A DNA stretch of 64,000 bases from Mycobacterium sp. BK086 (GCA_004362315.1 SNWL01000003.1:1984001-2048000), one strand, 5' to 3'. Positions 19,441 to 29,445 are shown, numbered from the stretch's first letter. Translations and numbers: made by a program. The notes: a model not told the origin generated them from the letters alone.

Positions 19441-21729
19441 ATGACGTCTCCGCTGTCGGGTATCCGAGTGCTCGAGATCGGCGATCGCATCGCCACCGCA
19501 TACTGCGGCAAGTTGTTGCGTGACGCCGGTGCCGATGTGGTGATGGTGGAACCCCCCGCCGGACATCGGCTGCGACGGTACCGGCCCGCCGGTGTTCCGC
19601 CATCTGCCGGTGACAGCCCGTTCTTCTCGTTCCTGTCCGGCGGAAAGCGCAGCATCAGCAGCCCGACGGTTCCGCCCGAGTTGGTGGACTCCGCCGACAT
19701 CGTCATCTTGGGGTCGACGCCGGCGGAGGCCGCCGACCTCGGCCTCGACGTCGACGAGATCGCTTGCCGCACATCGGTGATCACCGTCTCGAACTTCGGC
19801 TGGAGTGGCCCGTGGATCGACGTGCCCGCCACCGAGTTCACCCTGCAGGCCTGGTGCGGATCGACCGGTTCACGCGGTGAGCCCGAGCGCCCACCCATCG
19901 CCGTGGGCGGGGATCTGGGTGAGTTCATCGCCGGCAGCTACGCCGCGTTCTTCGCCCTGGCCGCACACCGCGGCGGCGGACCGTTCGACATGTCGGTCCT
20001 GGAGGCCATGACCACCTCGATGCAGGTGTTCTCCTGGCTGCGCAAGGAATTGATGCTGCTGGAGGTACTCGGCCGATCCACCGAGGTGCCGTCGGTCGAG
20101 CGCGCCAAGGACGGCTATGTCGGCATCTCGATGGCCACCGGGCAGCAGTGGCAGGACTTCTGCGCGATGGTCGAGTGCCCCGATCTGGCCGACGTCCCCG
20201 AGTTGCGCTTCCAGGTGGGACGTTGGGAACAGCGGGATCTCATCCGAGCCCGCACCGCCGACTTCTTCGCCACGCACACGGTGGCGGAGATCGTCGAGCT
20301 GGCCGCGCTGTTCCGGATTCCGATGACGGCCATCGGCAACGGCGAAACCCTCTCCAGCATGGACCATTTCATCGAACGGGAATCGTTCCTGAGCCATCCC
20401 TCAGGGTTCCGAGCGCCCCGGGCACCGTGGCGGATGAGCGCCACACCCCCACTGCCACCTGCCCTGCCGCCCGCCCTCGGTGACACTGATTCGCCCTGGA
20501 CGCCCCGCGAATCGCGCGCCGAGCGGACCGGCCTGCCGCTGGACGGTGTCCGGATCGTCGACCTCACGGCGTTCTGGGCCGGCCCGACGGCCACCCATCT
20601 GTTGGGTATGCTCGGCGCCGACGTCGTGAAGATCGAATCGGTACAGCGCCCGGACGGAATGCGTTTCGCCGGCGGATTCCGCGAGGACGTCGAACGCTGG
20701 TGGGAGTACAGCTGGGTGTTCCACGGCGTGAACTCCGGTAAGCGCTCGATCACCCTGGATCTCGGATCTGAGGAAGGCCGAGCGCTTTTCGGCCGGATGG
20801 TCGCCGAGGCCGACGTGGTGGTGGAGAACTTCACTCCGCGGGTGATGGAGAATTTCGGGCTGAGCTACGACGAGTTGCGCGGGTTCAACGAACAGATCAT
20901 CGAGGTCCGGATGCCGGGCTTCGGGCTCGACGGCCCGTGGCGCGACCGGGTCGGATTCGCGATGACGATGGAACAGCTGGCCGGATTGGCTTGGCTCACC
21001 GGCTATCCCGACGGTCTGCCCACCGCGCCGCGCGGTGCCTGCGATCCCCTGGCCGGCGTGCATGCCGCCTTCCTCACGCTGGCCGCCCTGGAGCACCGGC
21101 GCCGCACCGGGCAGGGCCAGCTGGTCGAGCTGCCGATGATCGACGTGGTGCTCAACGCCAGCGCCCTGCAGGTGATCGAACGTGACGTCGCCGGGGTTCT
21201 GCTGACCCGGCGGGGCAATCGCGGTCACGAGTTCGCCGTGCAGAACGTCTACGCCTGCGCCGGAGACGATCAATGGATTGCCGTGAGCGTCCGCGACAAC
21301 GATGATTGGCACGCACTGAAAGCTGTTCTCGGACAACCCGTATGGGCACACGACCTTATCTACGCCGAAGACACCGCCGACCTCATCGACGGCCATCTTG
21401 CCGACTGGTGCAAGGACCAGCCCCGCGACGAGACCGTATCGGCGTTCCTTGCCGCGGGCATCCCGGCCGCACCAGTCGTCCAGCCGCCCGACGTGATCGA
21501 CAACGCCGCGCTGCAGGCAAGGGGCTTCTTCCAGACCCTCGATCACCCATTGTGCGGCCCACTGCCCTACCCGCGACCGCCGGTCACCGGCCACTTCGTG
21601 AACAGTGCCGCACCGCTACTGGGCCAGGACAATGCCCAAATACTCGGCAGTTCATTGGGATTGACGGCTCAGGACTTGGCTCGGCTGGAAGACGACAAGG
21701 TCATCGGGTCCTGGCCGCTGGGCTTGTGA
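19441..21729 (+). CDS. tandem-domain class III CoA-transferase (CaiB/BaiF)
   Basis: 762 aa with two CaiB-type halves. The first (residues about 1-340) has SGIRVLEIGDRIATAYCGKLL but is diverged; the second begins LDGVRIVDLTAFWAGPTATHLLGMLGADVVKIE at about 360 and keeps the family's order through NVYACAGDDQW. Whether both have the catalytic Asp is unclear: the second has EVRMPGFGLDGPWRDR, the first ITVSNFGWSGPW. Likely transfers CoA between carboxylic acids in a degradation route. It starts 5 bp after the dehydrogenase. Its last 61 bp overlap the convergent monooxygenase gene. Confidence 0.85.
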   Translation: MTSPLSGIRVLEIGDRIATAYCGKLLRDAGADVVMVEPPAGHRLRRYRPAGVPPSAGDSPFFSFLSGGKRSISSPTVPPELVDSADIVILGSTPAEAADLGLDVDEIACRTSVITVSNFGWSGPWIDVPATEFTLQAWCGSTGSRGEPERPPIAVGGDLGEFIAGSYAAFFALAAHRGGGPFDMSVLEAMTTSMQVFSWLRKELMLLEVLGRSTEVPSVERAKDGYVGISMATGQQWQDFCAMVECPDLADVPELRFQVGRWEQRDLIRARTADFFATHTVAEIVELAALFRIPMTAIGNGETLSSMDHFIERESFLSHPSGFRAPRAPWRMSATPPLPPALPPALGDTDSPWTPRESRAERTGLPLDGVRIVDLTAFWAGPTATHLLGMLGADVVKIESVQRPDGMRFAGGFREDVERWWEYSWVFHGVNSGKRSITLDLGSEEGRALFGRMVAEADVVVENFTPRVMENFGLSYDELRGFNEQIIEVRMPGFGLDGPWRDRVGFAMTMEQLAGLAWLTGYPDGLPTAPRGACDPLAGVHAAFLTLAALEHRRRTGQGQLVELPMIDVVLNASALQVIERDVAGVLLTRRGNRGHEFAVQNVYACAGDDQWIAVSVRDNDDWHALKAVLGQPVWAHDLIYAEDTADLIDGHLADWCKDQPRDETVSAFLAAGIPAAPVVQPPDVIDNAALQARGFFQTLDHPLCGPLPYPRPPVTGHFVNSAAPLLGQDNAQILGSSLGLTAQDLARLEDDKVIGSWPLGL

Positions 21730-23231
21730 CCAGCTCCGCGGTGAATCCAGTCCCGGGGCCGCAGGCGCCAGGTGCGCCGCGCGTATTCGAGCTCGTTATA
21801 CGGCCACTGCGTGACGATGCGGCCGGCCGGTGACTTGTAGTAGCTGCCACACTGCGTCCACACCGTTTGCTCGAGTTCGGCGGAGATCTCGTCGTTGAAC
21901 CGCCGCTCGGCGTCGGCCCGCACCTCCAGCGTGCCGCCCGCGCGGGCGAGGCGGTTCACCGCGTCGGCGACCATCCGGGCCCCGGCCTCCAGGATGTATA
22001 CGATCGAGTTGCCGCCCTGATTGGTGTTGGGGCCGTACAGCATCAGGAAGTTGGGGAACCCGCTGACGGCGACGCCCAGGTAGGCGCTCGGGTCCTCACC
22101 CCAGCGCTCGTGCAGCGACTGGCCGTCGGTACCGGTCACGTCGATTCCCGACAGGTAGTGGCTGGTCTGGAATCCGGTGGCCAGCACGATGACGTCGACA
22201 TCGGTCGTCGATTGTGCTGTGCACACCGATGTCTCGGTGACCTTGTCGATGGGCTCGGTCACCAGTGACACGTTGTCCTGCTGCAGCGCGGCGTAGTAGT
22301 CGCCGCCGAGCAGCACCCGCTTGCACCGAAAAGGATAGTCGGGGGTCAGTGCCGCGCGGAGGTCGTCGTCGGCGACGCTGCGCTGCAGGAACCCTTCGGC
22401 GATGCCCTGCCGCCCGGCGACCAGCGGGTCGTCGCGGCGCAGCGCGGTGTTGTCGTGCTGTTCCTTCCACAGTCGCCAGCGTTCGCGGCGGGCCGCGAAC
22501 GGGCTGCGGCGGAACCTGTTCAGCTGGTCGTCGGTGAAGGCCCGATCGTCCTTGGGCACCATCCACGGCGGCGTCCGTTGAAACACCGTCACTTCGGCTG
22601 TAACCTTGGCGATCTCGGGAACAGCCTGCACGGCACTGGCTCCCGTGCCGATCACCGCGACCCGACGCCCGGCGAGATCGATACTCGCATCCCACCGGGA
22701 GGTGTGCATGATCGAGCCGCCGAAGTCGGTCAAGCCGTCGATATCGGGCAGTTTCGGCTCCCCGAACAGACCCACCGCGCTGACCACCACATCGGCGGTG
22801 CAGGCGAAATCGTCTCCCGTGGCCAGTGATTCGAGGTCGAGGTCCCACCGTGAGGTGTCGGAGTTCCATCGGATGCTCCGCACGGCCGTTTCAGTCATCA
22901 GGTGCCGCCGCAGGTCGAAGTCGTCGGCCACCGACTCCAGGTATGCGAGGATCTCGGGCTGGCGCGCGTAGGTGCGGCTCCAGTTCCGGTTCGGGGCGAA
23001 CGAGAACGAATACAGGTGGCTCTGGATATCGCACGCCGCACCGGGATAGGTGTTCAGCCGCCAGGTTCCGCCCACCCCGTCAGCGCGCTCGATGATCACC
23101 AGATCGTCGATACCCCTGCGCCGCAACGCCACTGCCGCAGCGAGGCCGCCGAAACCCGCACCGATGATGGCGACCCGCGGCGAGGGCCGCCTACGGAGGG
23201 CCGCCCGAAGACGCCCGGCCGCATACTTCAC
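21669..23231 (-). CDS. flavin-containing Baeyer-Villiger-type monooxygenase
   Basis: 520 aa. FAD motif VAIIGAGFGGLAAAVAL near the start, BVMO fingerprint FGGSIMHTSRWD (FxGxxxHTxxWD), NADPH motif VAVIGTGASAVQAVPEI, and a second glycine-rich FAD contact region. Inserts an oxygen next to a carbonyl or oxidises a heteroatom with NADPH and O2. GTG start overlaps the stop of the upstream monooxygenase (GTGA). Last gene of the arcA-ALDH-BVMO-BVMO operon; extends 61 bp into the convergent CoA-transferase gene. Confidence 0.87.
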   Translation of the reverse strand: MKYAAGRLRAALRRRPSPRVAIIGAGFGGLAAAVALRRRGIDDLVIIERADGVGGTWRLNTYPGAACDIQSHLYSFSFAPNRNWSRTYARQPEILAYLESVADDFDLRRHLMTETAVRSIRWNSDTSRWDLDLESLATGDDFACTADVVVSAVGLFGEPKLPDIDGLTDFGGSIMHTSRWDASIDLAGRRVAVIGTGASAVQAVPEIAKVTAEVTVFQRTPPWMVPKDDRAFTDDQLNRFRRSPFAARRERWRLWKEQHDNTALRRDDPLVAGRQGIAEGFLQRSVADDDLRAALTPDYPFRCKRVLLGGDYYAALQQDNVSLVTEPIDKVTETSVCTAQSTTDVDVIVLATGFQTSHYLSGIDVTGTDGQSLHERWGEDPSAYLGVAVSGFPNFLMLYGPNTNQGGNSIVYILEAGARMVADAVNRLARAGGTLEVRADAERRFNDEISAELEQTVWTQCGSYYKSPAGRIVTQWPYNELEYARRTWRLRPRDWIHRGAGHKPSGQDPMTLSSSSRAKS

Positions 23232-24973
23232 CAGCGATCACCGCGCCCGACATCGAGTCCGTCGAGCGTGCCGTCGGCTCGCCAGGCCGCCAGGATGTCG
23301 GCGTATTCGGTCGGTGTGCCGTAGAAGAAGCTGCCCTGCCGGGTGGTGGCGTTGGCCTGCCCTTCCCGGTTGTAGTAGCCGGGGGTGCAGGACCGGGCCC
23401 GGTCAGCGGTGCCCGCCGACCGGCCCACCACGGTGTCGACCCAGCCGTCCTCGGCGGCGGTGGTCGGTTCGAGTCGGGCGACGTCACGCGCCAGCGCCTC
23501 GGCGATGATCCACGCGACATGGGAGGCCTGGACATCGAGCAGGTAGGGGAAGTTCACCGTAAACCCGGATTGCGCAATGCTTTCCACGAACAGGTTCGGG
23601 AATCCCGCGACCATCAGTCCGTGCAGGGTCCGTACCCCGTCGGCCCACTTGCCAGTCAAGGTGAGCCCGTCACAGCCGACGATCTCGAAACCCGTCCGCC
23701 GCGCGTATTCCGTGCCGACCTCGAATCCTGTCGCGAAGATCAGGCAGTCGATCTCGTGCTCGACACCGTCGACCACGACGCCCCGTTCGGTGATGCGTTG
23801 CACGCCATGGCCACCCGTGTCCACCAGGGTCACGTTGGGCCGGTTGAACGTCGCCAGGTAGTCGTCGTGGAAGCACGGTCGCTTGCAGAAGTAGCCGTAC
23901 CACGGTTTGAGTGCCTCGGCGGTGTCGCGGTCGGTGACGATCGCATCGACGCGCGCGCGGACCTCCTCCATCTTCGCGAAATCGGCGAGCTCGCCATCCC
24001 GCATCACCAGCAGGGTCTTGGTGATCGACGTCCAGGCGTCGGCCACCAGGTCCTCGTCGGCCTCACCGCCGGCCGTGAGCTGCTGGAAGTTCTCGATCCG
24101 GCGGCGCTGCCAGCCGGGTGTCAGGGTCGCGGCCCACTGCGGGTCGGTCGGCTGGTTGTTGCGGACGTCCACCGACGACGGCGTGCGCTGGAACACCGAA
24201 AGGTGCCCCACCGCGCGCGCCAGGTGCGGGACGCACTGCACGGCGGTCGCACCGGTGCCGATGATGCCGATTCGCTTGTCGGCCAACAGTTCCAGGTCTT
24301 TACCGGTGTAGTCGTAGTCCCAGCGGCTGGTGTGGAACGTGTGCCCGGCGAACGTCGCGATACCGGGGATACCAGGGAGCTTCGGCTTCTGCAGGTAGCC
24401 GTTGGCCATCGACACGAACCGGGCGCGGATCGCATCGCCGCGGTCGGTCTCCACGATCCAGCGCGAGAGCCCCTCGTCCCACCGGATCTGGCTGACCTCG
24501 GTGTGCAGGCAGGCATCCCGGTAGAGGTCGTAGTGCTCGGCGATGCGCTGGCAGTGCGCGAAGATCTCCCGGCCTTTGGCGTACTTCTCGGTCGGCAGGT
24601 AGCCGGTCTCTTCGAGCAGCGGCATATAGACGTAGGACTCGACGTCACACGCGATACCGGGGTACCGGTTCCAGTACCAAGTGCCGCCCACGTCGGCGGC
24701 CTTGTCGATCAGCCGGATCCGCGGCACACCGAGTTCGCGCAGCCGCGCCCCGGTCAGCAGGCCGCCGAATCCGGCGCCGATGATCGCGACGTCCACCTCG
24801 TCGGTCAACGGCTCGCGCTCGGCGGGTTCGCCCGACCACGGGTCATCGGCGAATCCCGCGAAGTCACCCGCCACCTCGACGTACTGCCCGATTCCGTCGG
24901 AACGCAGCCGGACCTCACGCTCGCGTGCATATCGGGCGCGCAGCGCGTCGGGGTCGAAGGGCAGGTCGGTCAC
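23228..24973 (-). CDS. Baeyer-Villiger monooxygenase (cyclohexanone/phenylacetone type)
   Basis: 581 aa, longer than its neighbour because of an N-terminal extension before the FAD motif VAIIGAGFGGLLTGARL (about residue 62). Fingerprint FAGHTFHTSRWDYD, NADPH motif IGIIGTGATAVQCVPHL, and LFVESIAQSGFTVNFPY in the C-terminal part are as in classical type I BVMOs of ketone degradation. The two BVMO genes overlap by four bases but are clearly diverged, so they probably act on different substrates or as an oligomeric pair. The start is 24 bp after the ALDH stop. Confidence 0.9.
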   Translation of the reverse strand: MTDLPFDPDALRARYAREREVRLRSDGIGQYVEVAGDFAGFADDPWSGEPAEREPLTDEVDVAIIGAGFGGLLTGARLRELGVPRIRLIDKAADVGGTWYWNRYPGIACDVESYVYMPLLEETGYLPTEKYAKGREIFAHCQRIAEHYDLYRDACLHTEVSQIRWDEGLSRWIVETDRGDAIRARFVSMANGYLQKPKLPGIPGIATFAGHTFHTSRWDYDYTGKDLELLADKRIGIIGTGATAVQCVPHLARAVGHLSVFQRTPSSVDVRNNQPTDPQWAATLTPGWQRRRIENFQQLTAGGEADEDLVADAWTSITKTLLVMRDGELADFAKMEEVRARVDAIVTDRDTAEALKPWYGYFCKRPCFHDDYLATFNRPNVTLVDTGGHGVQRITERGVVVDGVEHEIDCLIFATGFEVGTEYARRTGFEIVGCDGLTLTGKWADGVRTLHGLMVAGFPNLFVESIAQSGFTVNFPYLLDVQASHVAWIIAEALARDVARLEPTTAAEDGWVDTVVGRSAGTADRARSCTPGYYNREGQANATTRQGSFFYGTPTEYADILAAWRADGTLDGLDVGRGDRW

Positions 24974-24997
24974 GTTCCCCGCACTATATTTGTTCTG

Positions 24998-26446
24998 TCA
25001 TGCCTTGATCGCATAAGCGATCACCTTGGTCTCGAGGTATTCCTCGAACCCCGCCACGCCCATCTCGCGGCCGTTGCCCGACTGCTTGTAGCCACCGAAC
25101 GGTGCGTCGGCCGAATACCACACTCCCCCATTGACGCTGACGGTGCCGGTCCGCAGCCGCGCCGCCACGACCGCTGCCCGTTCCGAGGAACCCCACACCG
25201 CCGCGGACAAGCCGTACGGCGAATCGTTCGCGATGCGGACCGCGTCGTCGTCGCCGTCGTGGGCGAGCACCACCAGTACCGGCCCGAAGATCTCCTCGCG
25301 GGCCACGCGTGCGGAGTTGTCCAGCCCGCGGATCACCGTCGGCGAGATGAAGAACCCGGCGCGCAGCCCCGCAGGCCTGCCGCCACCGCACGCAAACGAA
25401 CCACCCTCTGCCACAGCCAGATCCAAATAGCTCTGCACCCTCATCCGTTGTCGAGCCGAGATCAGCGGGCCGCACACCGTCGCTGGGTCGGTCGGGTCCC
25501 CGACCGGGATGCCGGCCATGGCCGCGGCGGCCGCCTCGACGGCCTCGTCGTAGCGGCCACGGGGCACCAGCAGCCGGGTGGTGAACGCGCAGCCCTGCCC
25601 GGCGTGGCGCGAGACCGCCATCGCCGATGCGCCGCAGGCCCGGTCCAGTTCGGCATCGTCGAGGACGACGAATGCCGATTTGCCGCCGAGTTCCAGACAG
25701 ACCTTGGTGATGGTGCCCGCCGCGGCGGCCATCACCGCCGCACCGGTGGCGCTCGACCCCGTGAACGACACCACGTCCACCCGGGCGTCTTCGCTCAGTC
25801 GCGCGCCGACACGAGGGTCACTGGAGGTGACGATGTTGACGACGCCGGGGGGAAAGTCGGTGTGCTCGGCGATGATCCGCCCGATATGGGCGGCACACCA
25901 CGGGGTTTCGGGGGCCGGCTTGAGCACCACCGTGTTGCCCGCCGCCAACGCGGGCCCGAGCTTGGCGAGGTTGATCTGGTGCGGAAAGTTGAACGGGGTG
26001 ATGGCGCCGACCACACCGTAGGCTTCGCGCACCAGCGAGCGCCGTGATGCGATCCCCATCGGCGATGCCACCCCGAGATCGGTGGTCCACGAATAGTTTT
26101 CCGCGACCCCGGCGGGATATTCCAGGTCGTCGATCGGACCCTGGAGGTGCGAGGAGTAGGTGCCGGTGACCGGCGCGCCCACCTCGGCAACCGTGATCCT
26201 GCGCAGCTCTTCGATCTCAGCGTTCAGTGCCGAGCGCAACTGGCGCAGGCAGTGCACCCGCAGCGCCACATCACGCGACCAGTCGCTGTCGTCGAATGCC
26301 GAACGGGCCGCCGCGATCGCGCGGTCCATGTCCGCGGCGTCGCCGTCGGCGGCCGGTCCGATCGGTTCCTCGGTGGCCGGGTTGATCGTGTCGAACGTAC
26401 CGCTCCCGCCGGCGACCAGCCGCCCGCCGATCAGCAGTTCGGTCAC
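24998..26446 (-). CDS. NAD(P)-dependent aldehyde dehydrogenase
   Basis: 482 aa. [34 protein letters not shown], the general-base Glu in [10 protein letters not shown], and catalytic Cys in [11 protein letters not shown] are intact. GTG at 26446 is chosen because it overlaps the arcA stop (GTGA). Oxidises an aldehyde to its acid; in this operon it may process products of the downstream monooxygenases. Confidence 0.9.
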   Translation of the reverse strand: MTELLIGGRLVAGGSGTFDTINPATEEPIGPAADGDAADMDRAIAAARSAFDDSDWSRDVALRVHCLRQLRSALNAEIEELRRITVAEVGAPVTGTYSSHLQGPIDDLEYPAGVAENYSWTTDLGVASPMGIASRRSLVREAYGVVGAITPFNFPHQINLAKLGPALAAGNTVVLKPAPETPWCAAHIGRIIAEHTDFPPGVVNIVTSSDPRVGARLSEDARVDVVSFTGSSATGAAVMAAAAGTITKVCLELGGKSAFVVLDDAELDRACGASAMAVSRHAGQGCAFTTRLLVPRGRYDEAVEAAAAAMAGIPVGDPTDPATVCGPLISARQRMRVQSYLDLAVAEGGSFACGGGRPAGLRAGFFISPTVIRGLDNSARVAREEIFGPVLVVLAHDGDDDAVRIANDSPYGLSAAVWGSSERAAVVAARLRTGTVSVNGGVWYSADAPFGGYKQSGNGREMGVAGFEEYLETKVIAYAIKA

Positions 26447-27648
26447 AGCGGATCCCGCGCGACCGGGCAGGACATACAGCGCGGACCACCGCGGCCGGTG
26501 CCGAGTTCGGAGGCGGCGATGGGCAGCACCTCGATGCCCGAATCCTGCAGTCTGGCATTGGTTTCGGAGTTGCGCTCGTAGGCGACGACGACGCCGGGCG
26601 CGAGCGCCAGCGTGTTGTTGCCGTCGTCCCACTGCTCACGTTCGGCGGTCACCGGATCAAGTCCGGTGTCGATGACCCGTAACTGCTCGATTTCCATCGC
26701 CTCAGCGGCGGCCTTGACGAACGGGGCCTCGTCGAGAATCGTCACGCCGTCCGGGGTGCGCTTGATGGTGAACGCCGACAGCGAATCGCTGATGGCCGGA
26801 TACATCACCACGGCGTCGACGTCGACCATCGTGCACACGGTGTCCAGATGCATCTGCGCCCGCTCCTGGGCGATCGGCACGGCCAGCACGGTGTGGGCCA
26901 GGCCGTCGTCGAACAGGCTGCGCGCCAACGCTTCCGCGCCGGCCGGGGTGGTGCGCTCGCCCACCCCGACAGCCACCACACCCGGCGAGAGCAACAGCAC
27001 GTCGCCGCCCTCCACCGGCGCGGTGTGCGATTCGTACGCGCGCCGGACCCCGAGAAACCGCGGGTGGTGGGCGTAAATCAGGTCGGTCAACGAGGTTTCG
27101 CGGATCCGGGCCGGCAGGGCCAGCGAGGTGATCGCCACCCGCGGTCCGATCCAGAACGACGAGTCGCGGGTGAACAACAGATTGGGCAGCGGTTCGATGA
27201 CGAAGTCGCCACCGTGATGCATGCGCCGCACCAGCGAGGTGTCGGTCTTGGCGGACGGCAGCTCGGTGAAGGTCATGCCCGCCGTCAGCACGTGCGCCAG
27301 CGCAGCGGGTTCCAGGCTGCGCAGATAGGCCGAAAGTTCCTGCGCCAGAGGCAATCCCAGGCGGCGCGAATCCACGGCGGCGGCAATGCCCTGCATCCGG
27401 GCCGCGCCACTGTTCAGCGCCTCGGTGAGCAGCTCGGACATCAACAGTACTTCAACACCGCGGGAGCGCAGCAGATCGGCGAACGCGTCGTGCTCCTCCT
27501 GGGCCCGCGACACCCACGGCAGTCCGTCGAAAAGCAGCTTGTCGTTGTTGCGCGGCGTCAGCCGCTGCAGCTCGGCGCCGGGGCGGTGCAATATGACCAC
27601 GCGCAGCGTCCCCACCTCGGAGTTGGAACCCAGCACGGCAGCAGTCAC
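26443..27648 (-). CDS. arcA: arginine deiminase
   Basis: 401 aa pentein-fold enzyme converting L-arginine to citrulline and ammonia. [40 protein letters not shown] (His) and the catalytic Cys in GGPRCMSCP are present. GTG at 27648 is preferred over GTG 27657: it fits the homologue's start, and a TACGGT -10 box (27661-27656, minus strand) lies exactly 7 bases before it, predicting a leaderless mRNA. First gene of a four-gene chain with ALDH and two BVMOs, divergent from soxR; no other ADI-pathway gene (arcB, arcC, arcD) is nearby. Confidence 0.92.
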   Translation of the reverse strand: MTAAVLGSNSEVGTLRVVILHRPGAELQRLTPRNNDKLLFDGLPWVSRAQEEHDAFADLLRSRGVEVLLMSELLTEALNSGAARMQGIAAAVDSRRLGLPLAQELSAYLRSLEPAALAHVLTAGMTFTELPSAKTDTSLVRRMHHGGDFVIEPLPNLLFTRDSSFWIGPRVAITSLALPARIRETSLTDLIYAHHPRFLGVRRAYESHTAPVEGGDVLLLSPGVVAVGVGERTTPAGAEALARSLFDDGLAHTVLAVPIAQERAQMHLDTVCTMVDVDAVVMYPAISDSLSAFTIKRTPDGVTILDEAPFVKAAAEAMEIEQLRVIDTGLDPVTAEREQWDDGNNTLALAPGVVVAYERNSETNARLQDSGIEVLPIAASELGTGRGGPRCMSCPVARDPL

Positions 27649-27676
27649 GAATAGCACCGTAACAACAGGTCAGCCA

Positions 27677-27694
27677 CCCCAACTATCGTTGAGG
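27677..27694. promoter_or_regulatory. SoxR box-like palindrome between soxR and arcA operon
   Basis: CCCCAAC (27677-27683), TATC, GTTGAGG (27688-27694): 7-4-7 architecture with one arm mismatch, the same layout as the E. coli soxS operator CCTCAAG-TTAA-CTTGAGG. The embedded TATCGT (27684-27689) would be a -10 box six bases ahead of the soxR GTG, so soxR would be leaderless and autorepressed; on the arcA side the box covers the -35 zone. Confidence 0.65.
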
Positions 27695-27695
27695 T

Positions 27696-28127
27696 GTGAC
27701 CGAGCACGAACTGACGCCCGGCGAGCTCGCCCAGCGGGCCGGTGTGGCGATCTCGGCACTGCACTTCTACGAACGCGAGGGGCTGATCATCAGCCGCCGA
27801 ACGTCGGGCAACCAGCGCCGCTATCCGCGCGACACGCTGCGGCGGGTGGCGTTCATCCGGATGTCCCAGCGTCTCGGCATCCCCTTGGCGCGGGTCCGGG
27901 AGGCGCTGTCGACGCTGCCAACCGACCGGGTGCCGACCAGCAGGGATTGGGCGAAGCTGTCCGCGGGCTGGCGGGAGGATCTCGACGAGCGGATCGTGCA
28001 CCTGCAGCGGTTGCGCGACAACCTCGCCGACTGCATCGGGTGCGGGTGCCTCAGCCTGCGCAGCTGCGCGCTCTCCAACCCCGAGGATGTGCTGGCCGGC
28101 CAAGGACCCGGGGCGGCAAAGCTTTAA
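27696..28127 (+). CDS. soxR: redox-sensitive MerR-family regulator SoxR
   Basis: 143 aa. N-terminal MerR helix-turn-helix (LTPGELAQRAGVAISALHFYE), dimerisation helix, and the [2Fe-2S] ligand set C113-x2-C116-x-C118-x5-C124 (CIGCGCLSLRSC). In actinobacteria SoxR responds to redox-cycling compounds and typically controls oxygenases and reductases rather than soxS. GTG start with a SoxR-box-like palindrome immediately ahead. Likely controls itself and the arcA-ALDH-BVMO operon. Confidence 0.93.
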   Translation: MTEHELTPGELAQRAGVAISALHFYEREGLIISRRTSGNQRRYPRDTLRRVAFIRMSQRLGIPLARVREALSTLPTDRVPTSRDWAKLSAGWREDLDERIVHLQRLRDNLADCIGCGCLSLRSCALSNPEDVLAGQGPGAAKL

Positions 28128-28136
28128 ATCGAACAG

Positions 28137-28754
28137 ATGTGCGATACCCTTGATCGCGTGTCTGTGGCGAGTCAGGGCGCGCTGTTCGAGCACAGTGAGC
28201 GCCGCGACCTCGGCGCCGGAGCGTGGATCGACCTGCGTTCGGCGTGGGTTGACGATGCCGACGCGCTCTTCGACGGCCTGCTGGACGAAACCCCCTGGCG
28301 CGCCGAGCGACGGCAGATGTACGACCGGGTCCTCGACGTCCCGCGACTGGTCAGCTTCCACGACCTGACCACCGAGGAGCCGCCGCACCCCGACATCACC
28401 AAGCTGCGCCGCCGCCTCAACGACATCTACGGCGGCGAACTTGGCGAGACGTTCACCACCGCCGGCCTGTGCCTGTACCGCGACGGCACCGACAGCGTGG
28501 CGTGGCACGGCGACACCATCGGCCGGAGCAGCACCGAGGACACCATGGTCGCCATCGTCAGCCTCGGCGCGAGCCGGGTGTTCGCGCTGCGGCCCCGCGG
28601 CGGTGGGCCGTCGCTGCGGCTGCCCCAACACCACGGCGACCTTCTGGTGATGGGTGGTTCGTGCCAACGCACCTGGGAGCACGCGGTTCCCAAGACCGCA
28701 CGCCCGAGAGGGCCTCGGATCAGCATTCAGTTCCGCCCGCGCGACGTGCGCTGA
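28137..28754 (+). CDS. AlkB-family 2-oxoglutarate/Fe(II) dioxygenase
   Basis: 205 aa. Jelly-roll oxygenase with the iron ligands H124-x-D126 (VAWHGDTIG) and H182 (TWEHAVPKT), and the arginine-rich 2-oxoglutarate/substrate segment RISIQFRPR near the end; FTTAGLCLYRDG precedes the HxD as in AlkB proteins. Probably removes alkyl lesions from nucleic acid bases. ATG 28137 used; GTG 28158 is an alternative. Follows soxR by 9 bp on the same strand, but position next to arcA is also conserved in M. tuberculosis without soxR. Confidence 0.87.
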   Translation: MCDTLDRVSVASQGALFEHSERRDLGAGAWIDLRSAWVDDADALFDGLLDETPWRAERRQMYDRVLDVPRLVSFHDLTTEEPPHPDITKLRRRLNDIYGGELGETFTTAGLCLYRDGTDSVAWHGDTIGRSSTEDTMVAIVSLGASRVFALRPRGGGPSLRLPQHHGDLLVMGGSCQRTWEHAVPKTARPRGPRISIQFRPRDVR

Positions 28755-28756
28755 GC

Positions 28757-29416
28757 TCAGCTGCGGATGGCGTTGACGCCGGCGATCAGGAGGTCGCGGG
28801 CCCGCTGGGTGTTCACCGGCACGACCGGCTTGTCCGGCAGCACCAGAGGATTGGCGCTGACGATCACTTGATAGACGCCGAAGTGGGCGGAGTAGTTGTA
28901 GCTCTCGCCGGTGCGCGTCTGGTTGTTGATCACCGTCTGCAGGATTCGGTGCACACCGAGGGTCTGAGTGCCGTCGATCGTCGGCGTCTCGACGGCCTCG
29001 ACCATCCCGCGTAGCCCGGGGCCGGTGAACGTGACCTTCTGGCAGTCCGCTCCGGGCTCGGTCACCGGGACCGCGGAATTGGTCTCGACGGCGATGACGA
29101 TGAAGCGGTTGCCGGCTCCCTCGGCGGACAGGGCCGCCATGTTGCCCTCGGTGCCCGTCGGCACCAGTTGCCCGGTGGCGAATTTCGCACAGGCGGGTGG
29201 GTCGAAGGTCACGCCGTCAGGCAGCTTCTGCCCGGCCAGGAGTTTGGGATCGATGCCGGTCTTGGCGGTCTCGGATACCTGGAAGTCCGGGCCGAAGCTG
29301 GACTTCAGCGTCGTCACCTTGCCGATGTCGGCCTTCGGCTCGCCCGATCCGCCCGAGCTACACGCGACAAGGAATCCGGCACACAGCACCGCTATGACCG
29401 CGCCGGGTTTCAGCAT
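28757..29416 (-). CDS. DUF5642-type secreted lipoprotein
   Basis: 219 aa. Signal peptide with lipobox LVAC (Cys19) followed by a short Ser/Gly linker; the mature part is a small globular domain with two further Cys (PPACAKF, ADCQKVTF) that could form a disulphide. Family is mycobacterial and of unknown function. Paralogous in layout to the next gene upstream, 29 bp away on the same strand. Confidence 0.75.
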   Translation of the reverse strand: MLKPGAVIAVLCAGFLVACSSGGSGEPKADIGKVTTLKSSFGPDFQVSETAKTGIDPKLLAGQKLPDGVTFDPPACAKFATGQLVPTGTEGNMAALSAEGAGNRFIVIAVETNSAVPVTEPGADCQKVTFTGPGLRGMVEAVETPTIDGTQTLGVHRILQTVINNQTRTGESYNYSAHFGVYQVIVSANPLVLPDKPVVPVNTQRARDLLIAGVNAIRS

Positions 29417-29445
29417 CGTGGGCCAATCTACCCAATAGCGAGTGC

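Noticed and set aside
23519-26047. 842-codon open frame on the plus strand across the BVMO and aldehyde dehydrogenase genes
   Set aside because: It is antisense to two enzymes with complete catalytic motifs; its product is His/Arg/Val/Asp-rich without a domain, as expected from high-GC third-position bias.
26443-27648. Arginine deiminase fermentation operon
   Set aside because: arcB, arcC and arcD are absent; the co-transcribed genes are an ALDH and two monooxygenases.
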